From Chitinispirillaceae bacterium (GTDB lineage Bacteria; Fibrobacterota; Chitinivibrionia; Chitinivibrionales; Chitinispirillaceae): a stretch of DNA of 21,423 nucleotides. The DNA is taken from contig JAFGDP010000001.1 of assembly GCA_016932075.1 (NCBI GenBank), positions 1-21,423 on the forward strand. Reading direction: 5' to 3'. Numbering within the stretch: the first letter of the stretch is position 1; the number at the start of each line of letters is the position of its first letter. Position numbers and translations under genes: made by a program. This document shows positions 6,631 to 15,699 of the stretch, piece after piece. The notes below the pieces were generated by a model that was not told where the DNA came from, did not search any database, and saw nothing but the letters and a program-made list of their open reading frames with translations.

Positions 6631-9282
6631 CATGTGCATCAGCACCGATGCCGGGAACCCGTTCTGCGGCATCAGCTCCAGCGCTTTTTCATAGGCTGCA
6701 ATGAGGTTGGCGGTCTCTTCGTCATTCCGCACGCCAGATTCGCGGCGCAGGTAAAAAAAATGGCCGAAAAGCAGGTAGTGCGTTCCCTCACACAACTGTT
6801 CGATATCCCGGGTCAGGCCTTCCTGTTTGTCCGCCGGGATATTTCTGACAAAAGGCAGCGGATTTGCCATGCGTCTTTCGATTTCGAGGATCAGACCGGT
6901 TTTTGCCGCGTCCTGGGAACTGGCGGCGATGTCATAGAATTCCACGATCGGACGGTCGTCGGTGGTGGCGTCGTTGATGTCCGCAACCATCTGGCGGAGA
7001 TTGGTTTCGGTCATGGCAAGCTGCGCAATAAATTCAGCGGGCGATGAAAAAGAGCAATAGCCGATCCGTTTCAGGTCGGCCAGGATCCCGGGTCGGCCGA
7101 GGAGGCTGTTCACCTTCTGATAATCGACGGTTATCTCCTCCATTGATCCGATCAGGTGCGGGTGGCAGACCGAGGTGCTGGTCTGGGGAAGCTGCCACAG
7201 CGATGCGTGGGGATAGACATCAAGGAACGATCTGACCACGATCTTGAAGTCCCTGACCGAACGCATATGCAGCGGCAGCCAGACGCACTGGATGCCGTTT
7301 GGCGAGAGACGCTTCCGGCAGTCGGCGAAAAAGTCGCGCGTGTACAGGGCCGCGCTGCCCTGGTTGGTCTGCGGGTGGATGGGGCCGGAGTAGATGATAT
7401 CGTAGCGCCGGTCGGACATGCGGACGTAGTTCCTGCCGTCCTGGATGATCAGGTTGAGCCGGGAACTGTCGAGCACATGGCGGTTCATATCGGCAAAAAA
7501 GCGCCGGGCCGGTTCCGCCACGCCGTCGCAGATCTCCACAACGTCAAGCTGCTTGAGATTGTCGTACAGGAGCATGGAACCAGCGGTCCCGCCGCAGCCG
7601 AATGCGATGAGCAGGGCGTTGTGCGCCTGCGGCCGCAGCAGGGACATGAGGTGCGCCGGGTACAGGTGCGAGTGAAGGTCGAACTCGCCGGTCGAAGCCA
7701 CCTGTACGCCGTCAATGCACATCTCCCTGCCGTAGTAGCTGCTCTGCTTGACCAGAACGCCGCCGGTCGCATGTTCCCTGAAGTACACGAGCCGCTCGTC
7801 ATCGCGGAGCGGACCGGAGCGCAGCGTTTTTTCCAGAAGCCCGCGGAAATCGGATTTCGACAGAAAAGGAAGTATGAGAAATGCCGCGCAGAGAAATAGT
7901 GCCTTGAGTGCGGTCGGGCGTGCGTTCCTCCGGAATTGCGCGGCTGCTACGAGCGCGGCGGCAAGGCCATACAGCCCGGCCATGAGAAGGATCGAGGGGA
8001 ACAGACCTGCATACGGGATCAGGACAAAGCCCATGCAGAGCGATCCGAGAATCGCTCCGAGGGTGTTGGCGGCGTACGCATTTCCGACCGTACGCGAAGG
8101 AGATCCGCTGCGATCAAGCTGTGCCACGAACAGGGGAAAAGCGATTCCCGAAAGCAGCGCGGGAGGGAACATGACAAGTGACGGCACGATAAACCTATGC
8201 AGCTCGAACGGATACTGGAGCATGGTAACGGCGCCCGGCCGCCAGGACTGGGGGAGAGCGTTCACGAGGCCGCTTAATACCCCTGAAAGCAGCTGCTGAA
8301 CCGAACGGTTGAAATCGACGGAAAGGCAGATCGCGTTGGTTGACAGCGCAACACTTGCTCCGAGTGCAATGATGATCCAGAACAGGGCGTCGGTTTTCGC
8401 CCGTATAAGCGGTGAGGCGATAAGGCTTCCCAGTCCGATGCCTGCCAGCACGACGGCAAGCATGTGTGCGAAGGCGTAGGAATCCGTGCCAATGACCCAG
8501 ACCAGGGCCCTCATCCAGGCGATTTCCATGCCGAGCGCGGCGAATCCGGTGATCGCGCAGGCGAAAAGGAGCGCGACCATTGGCCGGCACATTGGCGCCA
8601 TGGTGGGGAGCGTTACTGTCGGCGCCTGCGCCGTTTGAGCAGAGGGCGTTTTTGCAGAAAGAATCCAGGCCGCCGCACCGGCGAGGATATTGATTGCTGC
8701 AGCTACTATCGACGTTCTCGTGATCCCGAGGCTGCCGATTAAAAGAAATCCGGTAAAAAAACAGCCGATAAAAGCGCCGATCGTGTTGATACCGTAAAAC
8801 AGGGAGGTGGCCCGCTGCGGATGCTTGAACCACGGTGATACGTATCCGATCATCACCGGCAACGAGGCGCCCATGAAGGTGCAGGGTATGAGGATGGTAA
8901 CAAACGAGAGAATAAATCTGATAAGGGTCAATACGCCGAACGAAGGATCGAATCCGCGGAACACCGCGCCGTAGAACATTTCCATCACGTGAATGGCAAG
9001 CGGCATGAGTGCGCCGGCAGCGCCGATGCTCAATTCCAGGATCGCGTATAACCGGAGACCGTTTGTTGCGCCCGCCGCATATCTTCCCGCAGCCCAGCTT
9101 CCGAGAGCAAGCCCGGCCATAAAAGCGGCAAGCACGGTACTGGAAGCAAAAACAGTATTCCCAAATACAAGACCGAACAATCGGGCCCATAGAACCTGAT
9201 ACACGAGTCCGCAGGTTCCGGTGAGGAAAAACAGAGCGTATAAAAGCCGGGTACGCAGGGAGATCGCCGTGAATGTTCCCAT
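6622..9282 (-). CDS. Membrane-embedded spermidine-synthase-like protein, paralogue A
   Basis: The 886-residue protein has about 470 residues of transmembrane segments followed by a Rossmann methyltransferase-type domain of the spermidine synthase family. Two membrane halves share a motif: residues 21-62 (TGTCGLVYQVLWARLFGLVF, later FMAGLALGS) and 245-286 (TGFAALGMEIAWMRALVWVI, later LAGIGLGS), indicating internal duplication. The nucleotide-binding part shows GCGGTAGS (562-569), acidic E583 in VVEICDG, and QDGRNYV (D615). The segment after the fourth strand reads YDIIYSGPIHP (627-637), where family members usually have an Asp or Glu; that acid is missing. TDDRPIVEF (774-782) is shared with paralogue C. 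Polyamine synthesis is doubtful. The start at 9282 fits the family N-terminus and a nearby extended -10; the frame is open much further upstream but overlaps the divergent gene. Confidence 0.8.
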   Translation of the reverse strand: MGTFTAISLRTRLLYALFFLTGTCGLVYQVLWARLFGLVFGNTVFASSTVLAAFMAGLALGSWAAGRYAAGATNGLRLYAILELSIGAAGALMPLAIHVMEMFYGAVFRGFDPSFGVLTLIRFILSFVTILIPCTFMGASLPVMIGYVSPWFKHPQRATSLFYGINTIGAFIGCFFTGFLLIGSLGITRTSIVAAAINILAGAAAWILSAKTPSAQTAQAPTVTLPTMAPMCRPMVALLFACAITGFAALGMEIAWMRALVWVIGTDSYAFAHMLAVVLAGIGLGSLIASPLIRAKTDALFWIIIALGASVALSTNAICLSVDFNRSVQQLLSGVLSGLVNALPQSWRPGAVTMLQYPFELHRFIVPSLVMFPPALLSGIAFPLFVAQLDRSGSPSRTVGNAYAANTLGAILGSLCMGFVLIPYAGLFPSILLMAGLYGLAAALVAAAQFRRNARPTALKALFLCAAFLILPFLSKSDFRGLLEKTLRSGPLRDDERLVYFREHATGGVLVKQSSYYGREMCIDGVQVASTGEFDLHSHLYPAHLMSLLRPQAHNALLIAFGCGGTAGSMLLYDNLKQLDVVEICDGVAEPARRFFADMNRHVLDSSRLNLIIQDGRNYVRMSDRRYDIIYSGPIHPQTNQGSAALYTRDFFADCRKRLSPNGIQCVWLPLHMRSVRDFKIVVRSFLDVYPHASLWQLPQTSTSVCHPHLIGSMEEITVDYQKVNSLLGRPGILADLKRIGYCSFSSPAEFIAQLAMTETNLRQMVADINDATTDDRPIVEFYDIAASSQDAAKTGLILEIERRMANPLPFVRNIPADKQEGLTRDIEQLCEGTHYLLFGHFFYLRRESGVRNDEETANLIAAYEKALELMPQNGFPASVLMHMKK

Positions 9283-9292
9283 GGTGCGTACT

Positions 9293-9301
9293 AATATACC
9301 A
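9293..9301 (-). promoter_or_regulatory. Extended -10 element directly before paralogue A
   Basis: Read on the minus strand this is TGG-TATATT, followed by 10 bases and then the ATG at 9282. No Shine-Dalgarno sequence fits, and no -35 consensus lies upstream, as is common for extended -10 promoters. The layout closely matches the glycosyltransferase promoter at 19340-19348 (both continue with AGTA and end in ACC before ATG). Confidence 0.5.
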
Positions 9302-9435
9302 CATAGAAGCATCGGTGGATAATCCATTTTGATGAAAAGCTGGAAGGGGCGTATCAGGGTTCGGGCAGTGCAAATGATTATTTTTATCAGAGAGTCAATG
9401 GAATTGAAAAAAGGTGGACGGTGCGTGGAGTATTC

Positions 9436-11751
9436 ATGAAAAGGACGATAATCATTGCCGCGGTTGCAGCGGTGTTTTTTCAGTGCTCGTCCGATGAAAG
9501 GCATATCGAGCGTATTTTGCGGGAGTATCACCGTCACCCGGTCAATTCCGGTTGCACGATCAACTACCCGCTCGATGGGACCCTGTTTCCTCCCGAAATC
9601 ATTTCGCCTGTTCTTCAATGGGATGATTCTGTCGCGGCCCAATGGCTGGTAAGCGTCACGTGCAGGAGCAGACCCGCGTATCGGATACACCGGCTGGTTA
9701 CGGTCGCCCGATGGCAGCCTGAGGATACGCTGTGGGAGACCATCAAAAACCGTTCCATGAACGATACGGCAACCCTGCTTGTCATCGGCATTGGAGACGC
9801 TGCGCCGCATACGATTCTTTCTGCAGCCACCGCGACCTTCGGCACGTCGCCCGACAGCGTGAGCGACCGGATCTTTTACCGCGAGGTCACGCTGCCGTTT
9901 GGCGATGCGGTCAAGGATCCTTCTGACATTCGCTGGCGGTGCGGATCTATCGCTCAAAAAAAAGCGCCGGTGGTGCTTGAGAACCTTCTTGTGTGCGGCA
10001 ACTGCCACTCGTTTTCTGCCAACGGCGGGATTCTGGGTATGGACGTGGATTACGCAAACGACAAAGGATCGTACGCGGTCACGTCCGTTAAAGCCCGCAT
10101 GACGCTCGATTCAGCGGACATCATCTCATGGAGCGATTATAAAAGGAACGAAAAAGATCCCACGTTCGGCCTGCTGTCGCAGATTTCCCCGGACGGCCGC
10201 TACGTGGTGAGCACGGTCAAGGACCGCTCGGTGTTCGTGCCCGTGCCTGATCTCGCCTTTTCCCAGCTTTTTTTCCCTATCAAGGGGATCCTGGTCGTCT
10301 ATGAACGCGCAACCGGCGCATTCACGCCGCTTGCAGGAGCGAGTGATCCTGCGTTTGTGCAGAGCAATGCGGTCTGGAGTCCTGACCAGCGTCATATCCT
10401 TTTCGCACGCAGCGCCGTGCACCGTCTGGCGCTCGACGATAAAAAAAAGATCAGGTTGACACGGGAGGAATGCCATGAGTTCCTCGTCGAAAAAAAGAAA
10501 TTCCTGTTTGACCTGTATCGCGTTCCGTTTAATAACGGCAGGGGCGGCAGGGCAGAACCGCTGCCCGGAGCCAGCAACAACGGCATGAGCAACTTTTTTC
10601 CGCGGTATTCGCCGGACGGCAGATGGATCGTTTTCTGCAAGGCGTCCAGCTACATGCTTCTGCAGCCGGACAGCAGGCTGTATATCATGCCGGCGCGGGG
10701 CGGCGACCCAAGGCCCATGCGGTGCAATACCGATCGCATGAACTCCTGGCACTCCTGGTCGTCAAACGGGAGGTGGCTGGTGTTTGCATCAAAGAAGTAT
10801 TCGCCCTATACGCAGCTGTTTCTCACGCACATAAACGAACAGGGCGAGGATTCGCCGCCGGTGCTGCTTGATTTCCTGACCAGTCCTGACCGCGCCGCGA
10901 ATATCCCTGAATTCGTGCATGCGCAAGCAGGCGCGATCGATCGGATCGAGCAGCGATTCGTGGACGACCTCTCCTACTGGCGGTCCGGCAAGGCGTTTGA
11001 GGAAGCGGGCGATTTCGTGTCTGCGGAAAAGAGGTATGCGACCGCGGTTTCGATGAACCCGCGAAACCGTGACGCGCACATAAGTCTCGGGAACATGCAG
11101 GAGCTTCAGGATAAACTTCCCGAAGCGCTGGCACAGTATCGCGCCGCTGCTGTAATCGACTCGCAAAGTGCGCTCGCGCAGATCAATCTCGGAAACCTGT
11201 ATAAACGGCTGGACCGGTTTGACGAGGCTGTCGCAGCCTACACGAAAGCGCTCGCCCTTGAGCCCCGCAACCGTGACGCACACTTCAATATCGGACACCT
11301 GTACGAAGCGCTCGAACGCTTCAATCCGGCGCTTTCGCATCTGCAACGCGTAATAACGTTTGATGCGGACGATATCCGGGGACGCTACCTGCTTGGGCTG
11401 ACGTACGACAAAATGGGTAATAGCGCCAAAGCGCTTGCCGCGTATAGGGTCGTTGTCAGATCAGAGCCGAACCATGTTGCAGCGCTGCGGATACAAGCGG
11501 CCGCAGCTGAAAAAAACGGGCGGTTTAACGAAGCGATCGACCGGTATGCCGTAGCGCTGCAAAAGGAACCGCGCAATCCTATCTGGTACTGCCTTCAGGC
11601 AGATCTGCTTGTCCGTCAGGGTAGGAATCAGGAGGCTGCTGCCGGCTATGCAAAGGCCCTCGAGATCCATCCGGTGTATAGTCGTGCGCGGGAGGGGCTT
11701 GATAACCTTTCACGGGAATCCGGTGATACTATTAAAAAAGGAAACCGATAG
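9436..11751 (+). CDS. Secreted CxxCH / PD40 propeller-like / seven-TPR protein (B)
   Basis: The 771-residue protein starts at ATG 9436, preceded by TGGAG (9426-9430); an in-frame GTG at 9421 is less likely. The signal sequence ends at Cys17, but the box reads VFFQC, with an unusual Gln at -1, so lipidation is uncertain. After an Ig-like region comes CGNCH (187-191), the haem c attachment motif, with Met202 as a possible distal ligand (GILGMDVDYANDKG). Residues 246-455 contain four PD40/TolB-like blades (ISPDGRYVVS, WSPDQRHILFA, YSPDGRWIVF, WSSNGRWLVF). Residues 510-748 form seven TPRs in exact 34-residue register. Haem attachment would require a cytochrome c maturation system and an exported protein. 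The role is unknown; the architecture suggests an envelope redox or scaffold protein. It lies between the two spermidine-synthase-like paralogues. Confidence 0.8.
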   Translation: MKRTIIIAAVAAVFFQCSSDERHIERILREYHRHPVNSGCTINYPLDGTLFPPEIISPVLQWDDSVAAQWLVSVTCRSRPAYRIHRLVTVARWQPEDTLWETIKNRSMNDTATLLVIGIGDAAPHTILSAATATFGTSPDSVSDRIFYREVTLPFGDAVKDPSDIRWRCGSIAQKKAPVVLENLLVCGNCHSFSANGGILGMDVDYANDKGSYAVTSVKARMTLDSADIISWSDYKRNEKDPTFGLLSQISPDGRYVVSTVKDRSVFVPVPDLAFSQLFFPIKGILVVYERATGAFTPLAGASDPAFVQSNAVWSPDQRHILFARSAVHRLALDDKKKIRLTREECHEFLVEKKKFLFDLYRVPFNNGRGGRAEPLPGASNNGMSNFFPRYSPDGRWIVFCKASSYMLLQPDSRLYIMPARGGDPRPMRCNTDRMNSWHSWSSNGRWLVFASKKYSPYTQLFLTHINEQGEDSPPVLLDFLTSPDRAANIPEFVHAQAGAIDRIEQRFVDDLSYWRSGKAFEEAGDFVSAEKRYATAVSMNPRNRDAHISLGNMQELQDKLPEALAQYRAAAVIDSQSALAQINLGNLYKRLDRFDEAVAAYTKALALEPRNRDAHFNIGHLYEALERFNPALSHLQRVITFDADDIRGRYLLGLTYDKMGNSAKALAAYRVVVRSEPNHVAALRIQAAAAEKNGRFNEAIDRYAVALQKEPRNPIWYCLQADLLVRQGRNQEAAAGYAKALEIHPVYSRAREGLDNLSRESGDTIKKGNR

Positions 11752-11949
11752 ACCACTCAAATTCAACACCTAACGAAAGAACAAAGAGGATTATAGTTTT
11801 TTCAATCTGCAATCCCCATTTCTTTTTTTAGAGGAATTTGCCCTGTAATGATTTGGTTTGATTGATCGGGTTGCTCAATGAGTCGCCTTTTTTCCCCGTT
11901 TAGACCCCTCCTGGCCCTTCGGACCAGACTTCCCCTATCAGGCAGTGTA

Positions 11950-11966
11950 CAGCGACAAGGTCGCTG
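11950..11966. other. small hairpin in the B/C convergent gap
   Basis: CAGCGAC (11950-11956) pairs with GTCGCTG (11960-11966) across a 3-base loop. No T-run is adjacent. The rest of the 257-base gap between the convergent genes has T-rich stretches (11792-11797, 11821-11829) but no convincing terminator or gene. Confidence 0.35.
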
Positions 11967-12008
11967 GAACGAGAAGACGGATACTTTTCCTCAACCATAC
12001 TATCATAT

Positions 12009-14894
12009 CTACCGAACCTCTCCAATTTTCCCCTTTACACGGTTCAATAAATCATCAAGCACAGAGTCTTTGGGAAAATATTTTCTCCCCTGATCCAGCA
12101 AGGCGACCGCCTCAGGCAATTGACCGGTAATGACGAGTATTTTTCCTGCCTTCTGATAGGCCGTGCGCGCGGGTTTGGTTGACGGGTCCGACTCGATGAT
12201 TTTGCGATAGAATCCGAGGGCCTCCAGGGGGTCGTACGAGGCATGACCCTTGGACAGATAGAGCAACTGGTAGGTTGGTATGGTTTGTGACAGAAGTCGC
12301 GATGCTTCGACATGACCGGGCAGAACGGTGAGCGCTTCTTTATAATACCGCATTGCATCAGCCATGCTGCTGTTCATTGCGGCGGCAATTCCGGCCACGA
12401 GCAGTTTTCGTACTTTTCCATTAAGCAGGATGTTGTGTTTAACCTGGGTGACCGCAGTGTCCGGCAATGCCGATAGATCGAGACAGGCAAGCATATTCCC
12501 GCAATGGTTCATGAGCTCGAGCAGGTTCATCGCGCCCTGGGGCCGGTGTTCTTTTGCCAGAAGAGGGCTTGAAAACTCGATGATCGGCCGGTCATCGGTA
12601 TTAAACGGCGCACCGGTGCAAAAAGCCCGTACCTCCCTGTCTGCCATGAGATAATTGCCCGCAAAGAGCAGGGGATCGGCAAGTCCGATCTGCTGCAATT
12701 CCTCAACGAGCCGGCCATCGTTAAGGCGTTTTTGCAAAAGTGAAAAATCAATGCGAAGCGGACCTTCGGTCCCCATGCATCCAAGCACTGGAACCGATTC
12801 TCCTAAAAGGCCGAACCAGAGGGTCGTGTGAGGAAAGGACGCGTTAAATGACGCCACGATGGTGCGCAGGTCGCTTGTGGAAAACTGACTGAGTGGCAGC
12901 CATATGCAGGCCAGGCCGCCGGGCCGCAGCCGCTTGCGCACAAGCGTAAAATAATCGGTGGTAAACAGGTAGGCGGCGCCGGCGCCCATGGGAAAGAGGA
13001 TGTCGCCGATAATAACATCGTACCGGGTGCCGGTTTCGGCAAGGAAATTTCTGCCGTCATTCACGATAAAGGAAATGTTCCCCTTATTAATGATATCGCC
13101 GTTTTCCTCTTTAAAAATCGCAGCCGCCGACAGAACCGCGCCGGAAATCTCGGCGCAGTCAAGCCGCTCAAGCTCATGGCTTGCCGCTCCTCTGAGCGTG
13201 ATGCCGGTTCCAAGACCGATAACCGCGACCCGCGAGGGATTTGGGTGGAGAAACAGTGGAATATGGCCTAGGCGGCGATGGTCTTCAGACCCGCCCAGGA
13301 GCGATGCGTTCTGCACGTAGTTCCGGTTGGTAACGAGGAATTTCTGGTGGAGCGGTCTGGCGTGCATCACGCTTGTCACGCCATGGGCGTCCTCTTTGTA
13401 AAACAGCAGGTCGATTGTTGTATCGATGTCGGTACGGGGATTGAAAAAACTTGCCGACATCCGGATCTTGTCCCAGGGTGGCAGCGCAAGGACGAGCAGG
13501 GAGACGGTCAGCGCGGTCCCGGCCGCGAGGGCGATACGTGATGCGGCGCGACGGTAGTGCAGCGGTAGAATAAGCAGTCCTGCGCCGCAATTAAGAACCG
13601 CAAGCATAAGGATGCTTTGACGCGATCCGATGAGCGAAATGAGCGCAAAGCATACCGTAAGCGACCCGGCAACGGCGCCGAGCGTGTTCACCATGTACAT
13701 CCTGCCGATATCGGTGGCGAAGTGGCGCGGCCTTCCGGCACAGATGCCCGTGGCAAGCGGCAGGGAGCTGCCGAGCATGAACGTCGGTACCAGCATGATG
13801 AGAAAAGCATAGGCGAACTTCATGGCCATGGCGTGCAGTAAAAAATCCTGGCCGAAGAGCGCTCTGAGCCTGGGCATGGAATGGAGGTCTGCGGCAAGAA
13901 AGGGAAGGCGCTGGATTAGGTATATGAAGGCGATGGCAGAGATGCCCGCGCCAAGCTGGGCAAGTCCAAGCAGTAAAAGCGAGCGGCGCGGGTTTTTTGC
14001 AATGGCGCCGAAAAAAACACTGCCAAAAGCAAGTCCGGTAAGAAATGCCGTCAATACGATCGCGAAATCGTACACCGAATCGAGAAAGAAAAAGGTCAGT
14101 ATTTTTGTCCAGAGCACCTCATACGCAAGACTGCAGAAGCCGGAAATGCCGACCACCAAAAGCACCAGTCGTATCACATAAAGGGGAACCGCGTTGTTAT
14201 CGCTGTGAATGGACTGTTCTCTCTTCTCTGCGGCCTGAGGTATGGATTGCGGCATGACCGGTTTTTTCAGCCCGACAATAACAGCTGCGCCAGCGACCAG
14301 AAGGTCGGTCACGGCAGCGCAGAAAATGGTTGCATTCACGCCGAGATGCCTCACGAGATAAAAACCGGCGACGAAACAACCAAGCGCGCCGCCAATGGTA
14401 TTCATAAAACAGAGCATTCCGATATCGCGCTGCCGGTGTGAGGAACCAGCGGTGAATGCTTTTGCCATCACGGGAAAGGTGGCGCCCATGAGGAGTGTCG
14501 GAACAATGAGTGCAATGCTTGCCTGTGTGAACTGCAGCCCGGATCGAGCGAAACCGGTACAATCGATGGCGCTGAAGATAGCCGTATTGATTACCGATAA
14601 TCCCTGAAAAGTAAGCGGCGAACACAGGCCGAAAACACCGATGCCTGCTGCAAGGAAGGCAAAAAGCATGGCCGGCCGTTCTGCAGCGTCGGCCATTTTC
14701 CCTATCAAACGGCTGCCGAGTGCAAGCCCGAGCATGAACGAGGCGGTAATGAGGGTTATCGCGAAAACAGTACCCCCGAGCATTAGGGAGAGTTTCCGCA
14801 TCCAGGCAATCTCATAAATCAGAGCGGCTGCTCCTGAAAGGAAATAGAGGAGGAGCAGTATCGGTTGAGCCCTGTAATCTACCCCGCGAGACAT
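12009..14894 (-). CDS. Membrane-embedded spermidine-synthase-like protein with TPR-like tail, paralogue C
   Basis: This 961-residue protein has the same plan as paralogue A: about 470 residues of membrane segments in two related halves (19-61, SGAAALIYEIAWMRKLSLML; 250-291, ISGFCSLAYEVLWTKILTFF), then a spermidine synthase-like Rossmann domain. Here the canonical residues are kept: GLGTG (560-564), E582 after the second strand, NDGRNF with D613, and YDVIIGDILFP with D631 at the usual catalytic-acid position. TDDRPIIEF (766-774) matches paralogue A. Residues 830-950 form a TPR-like tail (DAMRYYKEALTVLPGHVEA, then ALGFYRKIIESDPS and AVALLDQGRKYFPKD) that is absent from A. An aminopropyl- or methyltransferase-like reaction at the membrane is possible, but the substrate is unknown. 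No strong ribosome binding site is seen upstream of the ATG. Confidence 0.82.
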   Translation of the reverse strand: MSRGVDYRAQPILLLLYFLSGAAALIYEIAWMRKLSLMLGGTVFAITLITASFMLGLALGSRLIGKMADAAERPAMLFAFLAAGIGVFGLCSPLTFQGLSVINTAIFSAIDCTGFARSGLQFTQASIALIVPTLLMGATFPVMAKAFTAGSSHRQRDIGMLCFMNTIGGALGCFVAGFYLVRHLGVNATIFCAAVTDLLVAGAAVIVGLKKPVMPQSIPQAAEKREQSIHSDNNAVPLYVIRLVLLVVGISGFCSLAYEVLWTKILTFFFLDSVYDFAIVLTAFLTGLAFGSVFFGAIAKNPRRSLLLLGLAQLGAGISAIAFIYLIQRLPFLAADLHSMPRLRALFGQDFLLHAMAMKFAYAFLIMLVPTFMLGSSLPLATGICAGRPRHFATDIGRMYMVNTLGAVAGSLTVCFALISLIGSRQSILMLAVLNCGAGLLILPLHYRRAASRIALAAGTALTVSLLVLALPPWDKIRMSASFFNPRTDIDTTIDLLFYKEDAHGVTSVMHARPLHQKFLVTNRNYVQNASLLGGSEDHRRLGHIPLFLHPNPSRVAVIGLGTGITLRGAASHELERLDCAEISGAVLSAAAIFKEENGDIINKGNISFIVNDGRNFLAETGTRYDVIIGDILFPMGAGAAYLFTTDYFTLVRKRLRPGGLACIWLPLSQFSTSDLRTIVASFNASFPHTTLWFGLLGESVPVLGCMGTEGPLRIDFSLLQKRLNDGRLVEELQQIGLADPLLFAGNYLMADREVRAFCTGAPFNTDDRPIIEFSSPLLAKEHRPQGAMNLLELMNHCGNMLACLDLSALPDTAVTQVKHNILLNGKVRKLLVAGIAAAMNSSMADAMRYYKEALTVLPGHVEASRLLSQTIPTYQLLYLSKGHASYDPLEALGFYRKIIESDPSTKPARTAYQKAGKILVITGQLPEAVALLDQGRKYFPKDSVLDDLLNRVKGKIGEVR

Positions 14895-15123
14895 CGCTCA
14901 GGTCTCAAGTAATGGTGGGCCATGTTTTGAAAAATACGTTGGGCAACCGGCAGGAAAAAGAAGGGATTATTCGCAGGGAAAAAGCTTTCATGCTGCGGCG
15001 ACGAAGGCCTTGACCTGTGATTCCAAATGGCTTTGCAAAAACCGGAGCGCATTCCTGCGGATCGTGCGGGGATTGAACGAAGCGGCAAAACACATTTTTA
15101 TACTATTGTTTCAGAAATTTCTT

Positions 15124-15663
15124 ATGTTTATTACTACTTCGCGACAGTCTGTTCCATGGAGGTGGCCCATTTCTCGACAGTGTCGGATTCCCGTGTGGCT
15201 AGCTGCATTGTTGTTCACGGCAGTAACCGGTTGTCTTACAGGTCCCGCACTTATGGAACCAGTCGATACCAGGCATGTCATCGAACTCGATACGCTCAAC
15301 TTCAACCGGCTGGTGCTCGATCCAGGCAGGATCGCCATGGTCGATTTTTACTCGCCGGGTTGCCATCTTTGCATCACCAGCATGTGGATGACCGACAGCA
15401 TGGCACAACGGTTCGGCGACAGGGCGTTGATAGGCAAGGTGGACGTCGAGCGGAACGACACGCTGTGGAAACAGCACCAGGTCAATGAACTGCCGATGTT
15501 CATCTTTTTCAAAAACGGCGTCGAGGTCGCGCGACGGCTGCTGTGGGAGATAGAGACCGAAGGCGCGGGTATCGATACGCTGTGTTTTCTCATGACCGAA
15601 ATACTTGCCGGACGCGAGGTCGCCTCGTTCCCGGAGTTGTCCGCACGCGCGGAGGGCAGGTAA
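15124..15663 (+). CDS. Thioredoxin-fold lipoprotein
   Basis: From the ATG at 15124 the product has 179 residues. Arginines precede a hydrophobic segment ending in a good lipobox (AVTGC, Cys37). The thioredoxin fold follows: FYSPGCHLC (75-83), with the redox pair C80/C83, and ELPMFIFFKNG with the expected cis-proline P124. The usual WC is replaced by GC. The protein should be anchored at the outer face of the inner membrane or at the outer membrane and act on extracytoplasmic disulfides. The start is uncertain: TTG 15010 would add 38 residues, while GTG 15193 would leave only a short signal peptide; none has a clear ribosome binding site. It is divergent from paralogue C and close to B, whose CxxCH cysteines would need to be kept reduced for haem attachment, so a functional link is possible. 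Confidence 0.75.
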   Translation: MFITTSRQSVPWRWPISRQCRIPVWLAALLFTAVTGCLTGPALMEPVDTRHVIELDTLNFNRLVLDPGRIAMVDFYSPGCHLCITSMWMTDSMAQRFGDRALIGKVDVERNDTLWKQHQVNELPMFIFFKNGVEVARRLLWEIETEGAGIDTLCFLMTEILAGREVASFPELSARAEGR

Positions 15664-15699
15664 CCACATTCCGCCTGCATTCAGCAATTTGGAATTGAA

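Noticed and set aside
9283..10008. Upstream extension of the paralogue A frame (242 further codons on the minus strand)
   Set aside because: It lies opposite the 5' part of the clearly real B gene, lacks recognisable domain sequence, and the membrane protein family begins at the ATG at 9282.
11878..12093. Short + strand frame (71 codons) in the B/C gap
   Set aside because: It overlaps the 3' end of paralogue C, has no ribosome binding site and no recognisable sequence.
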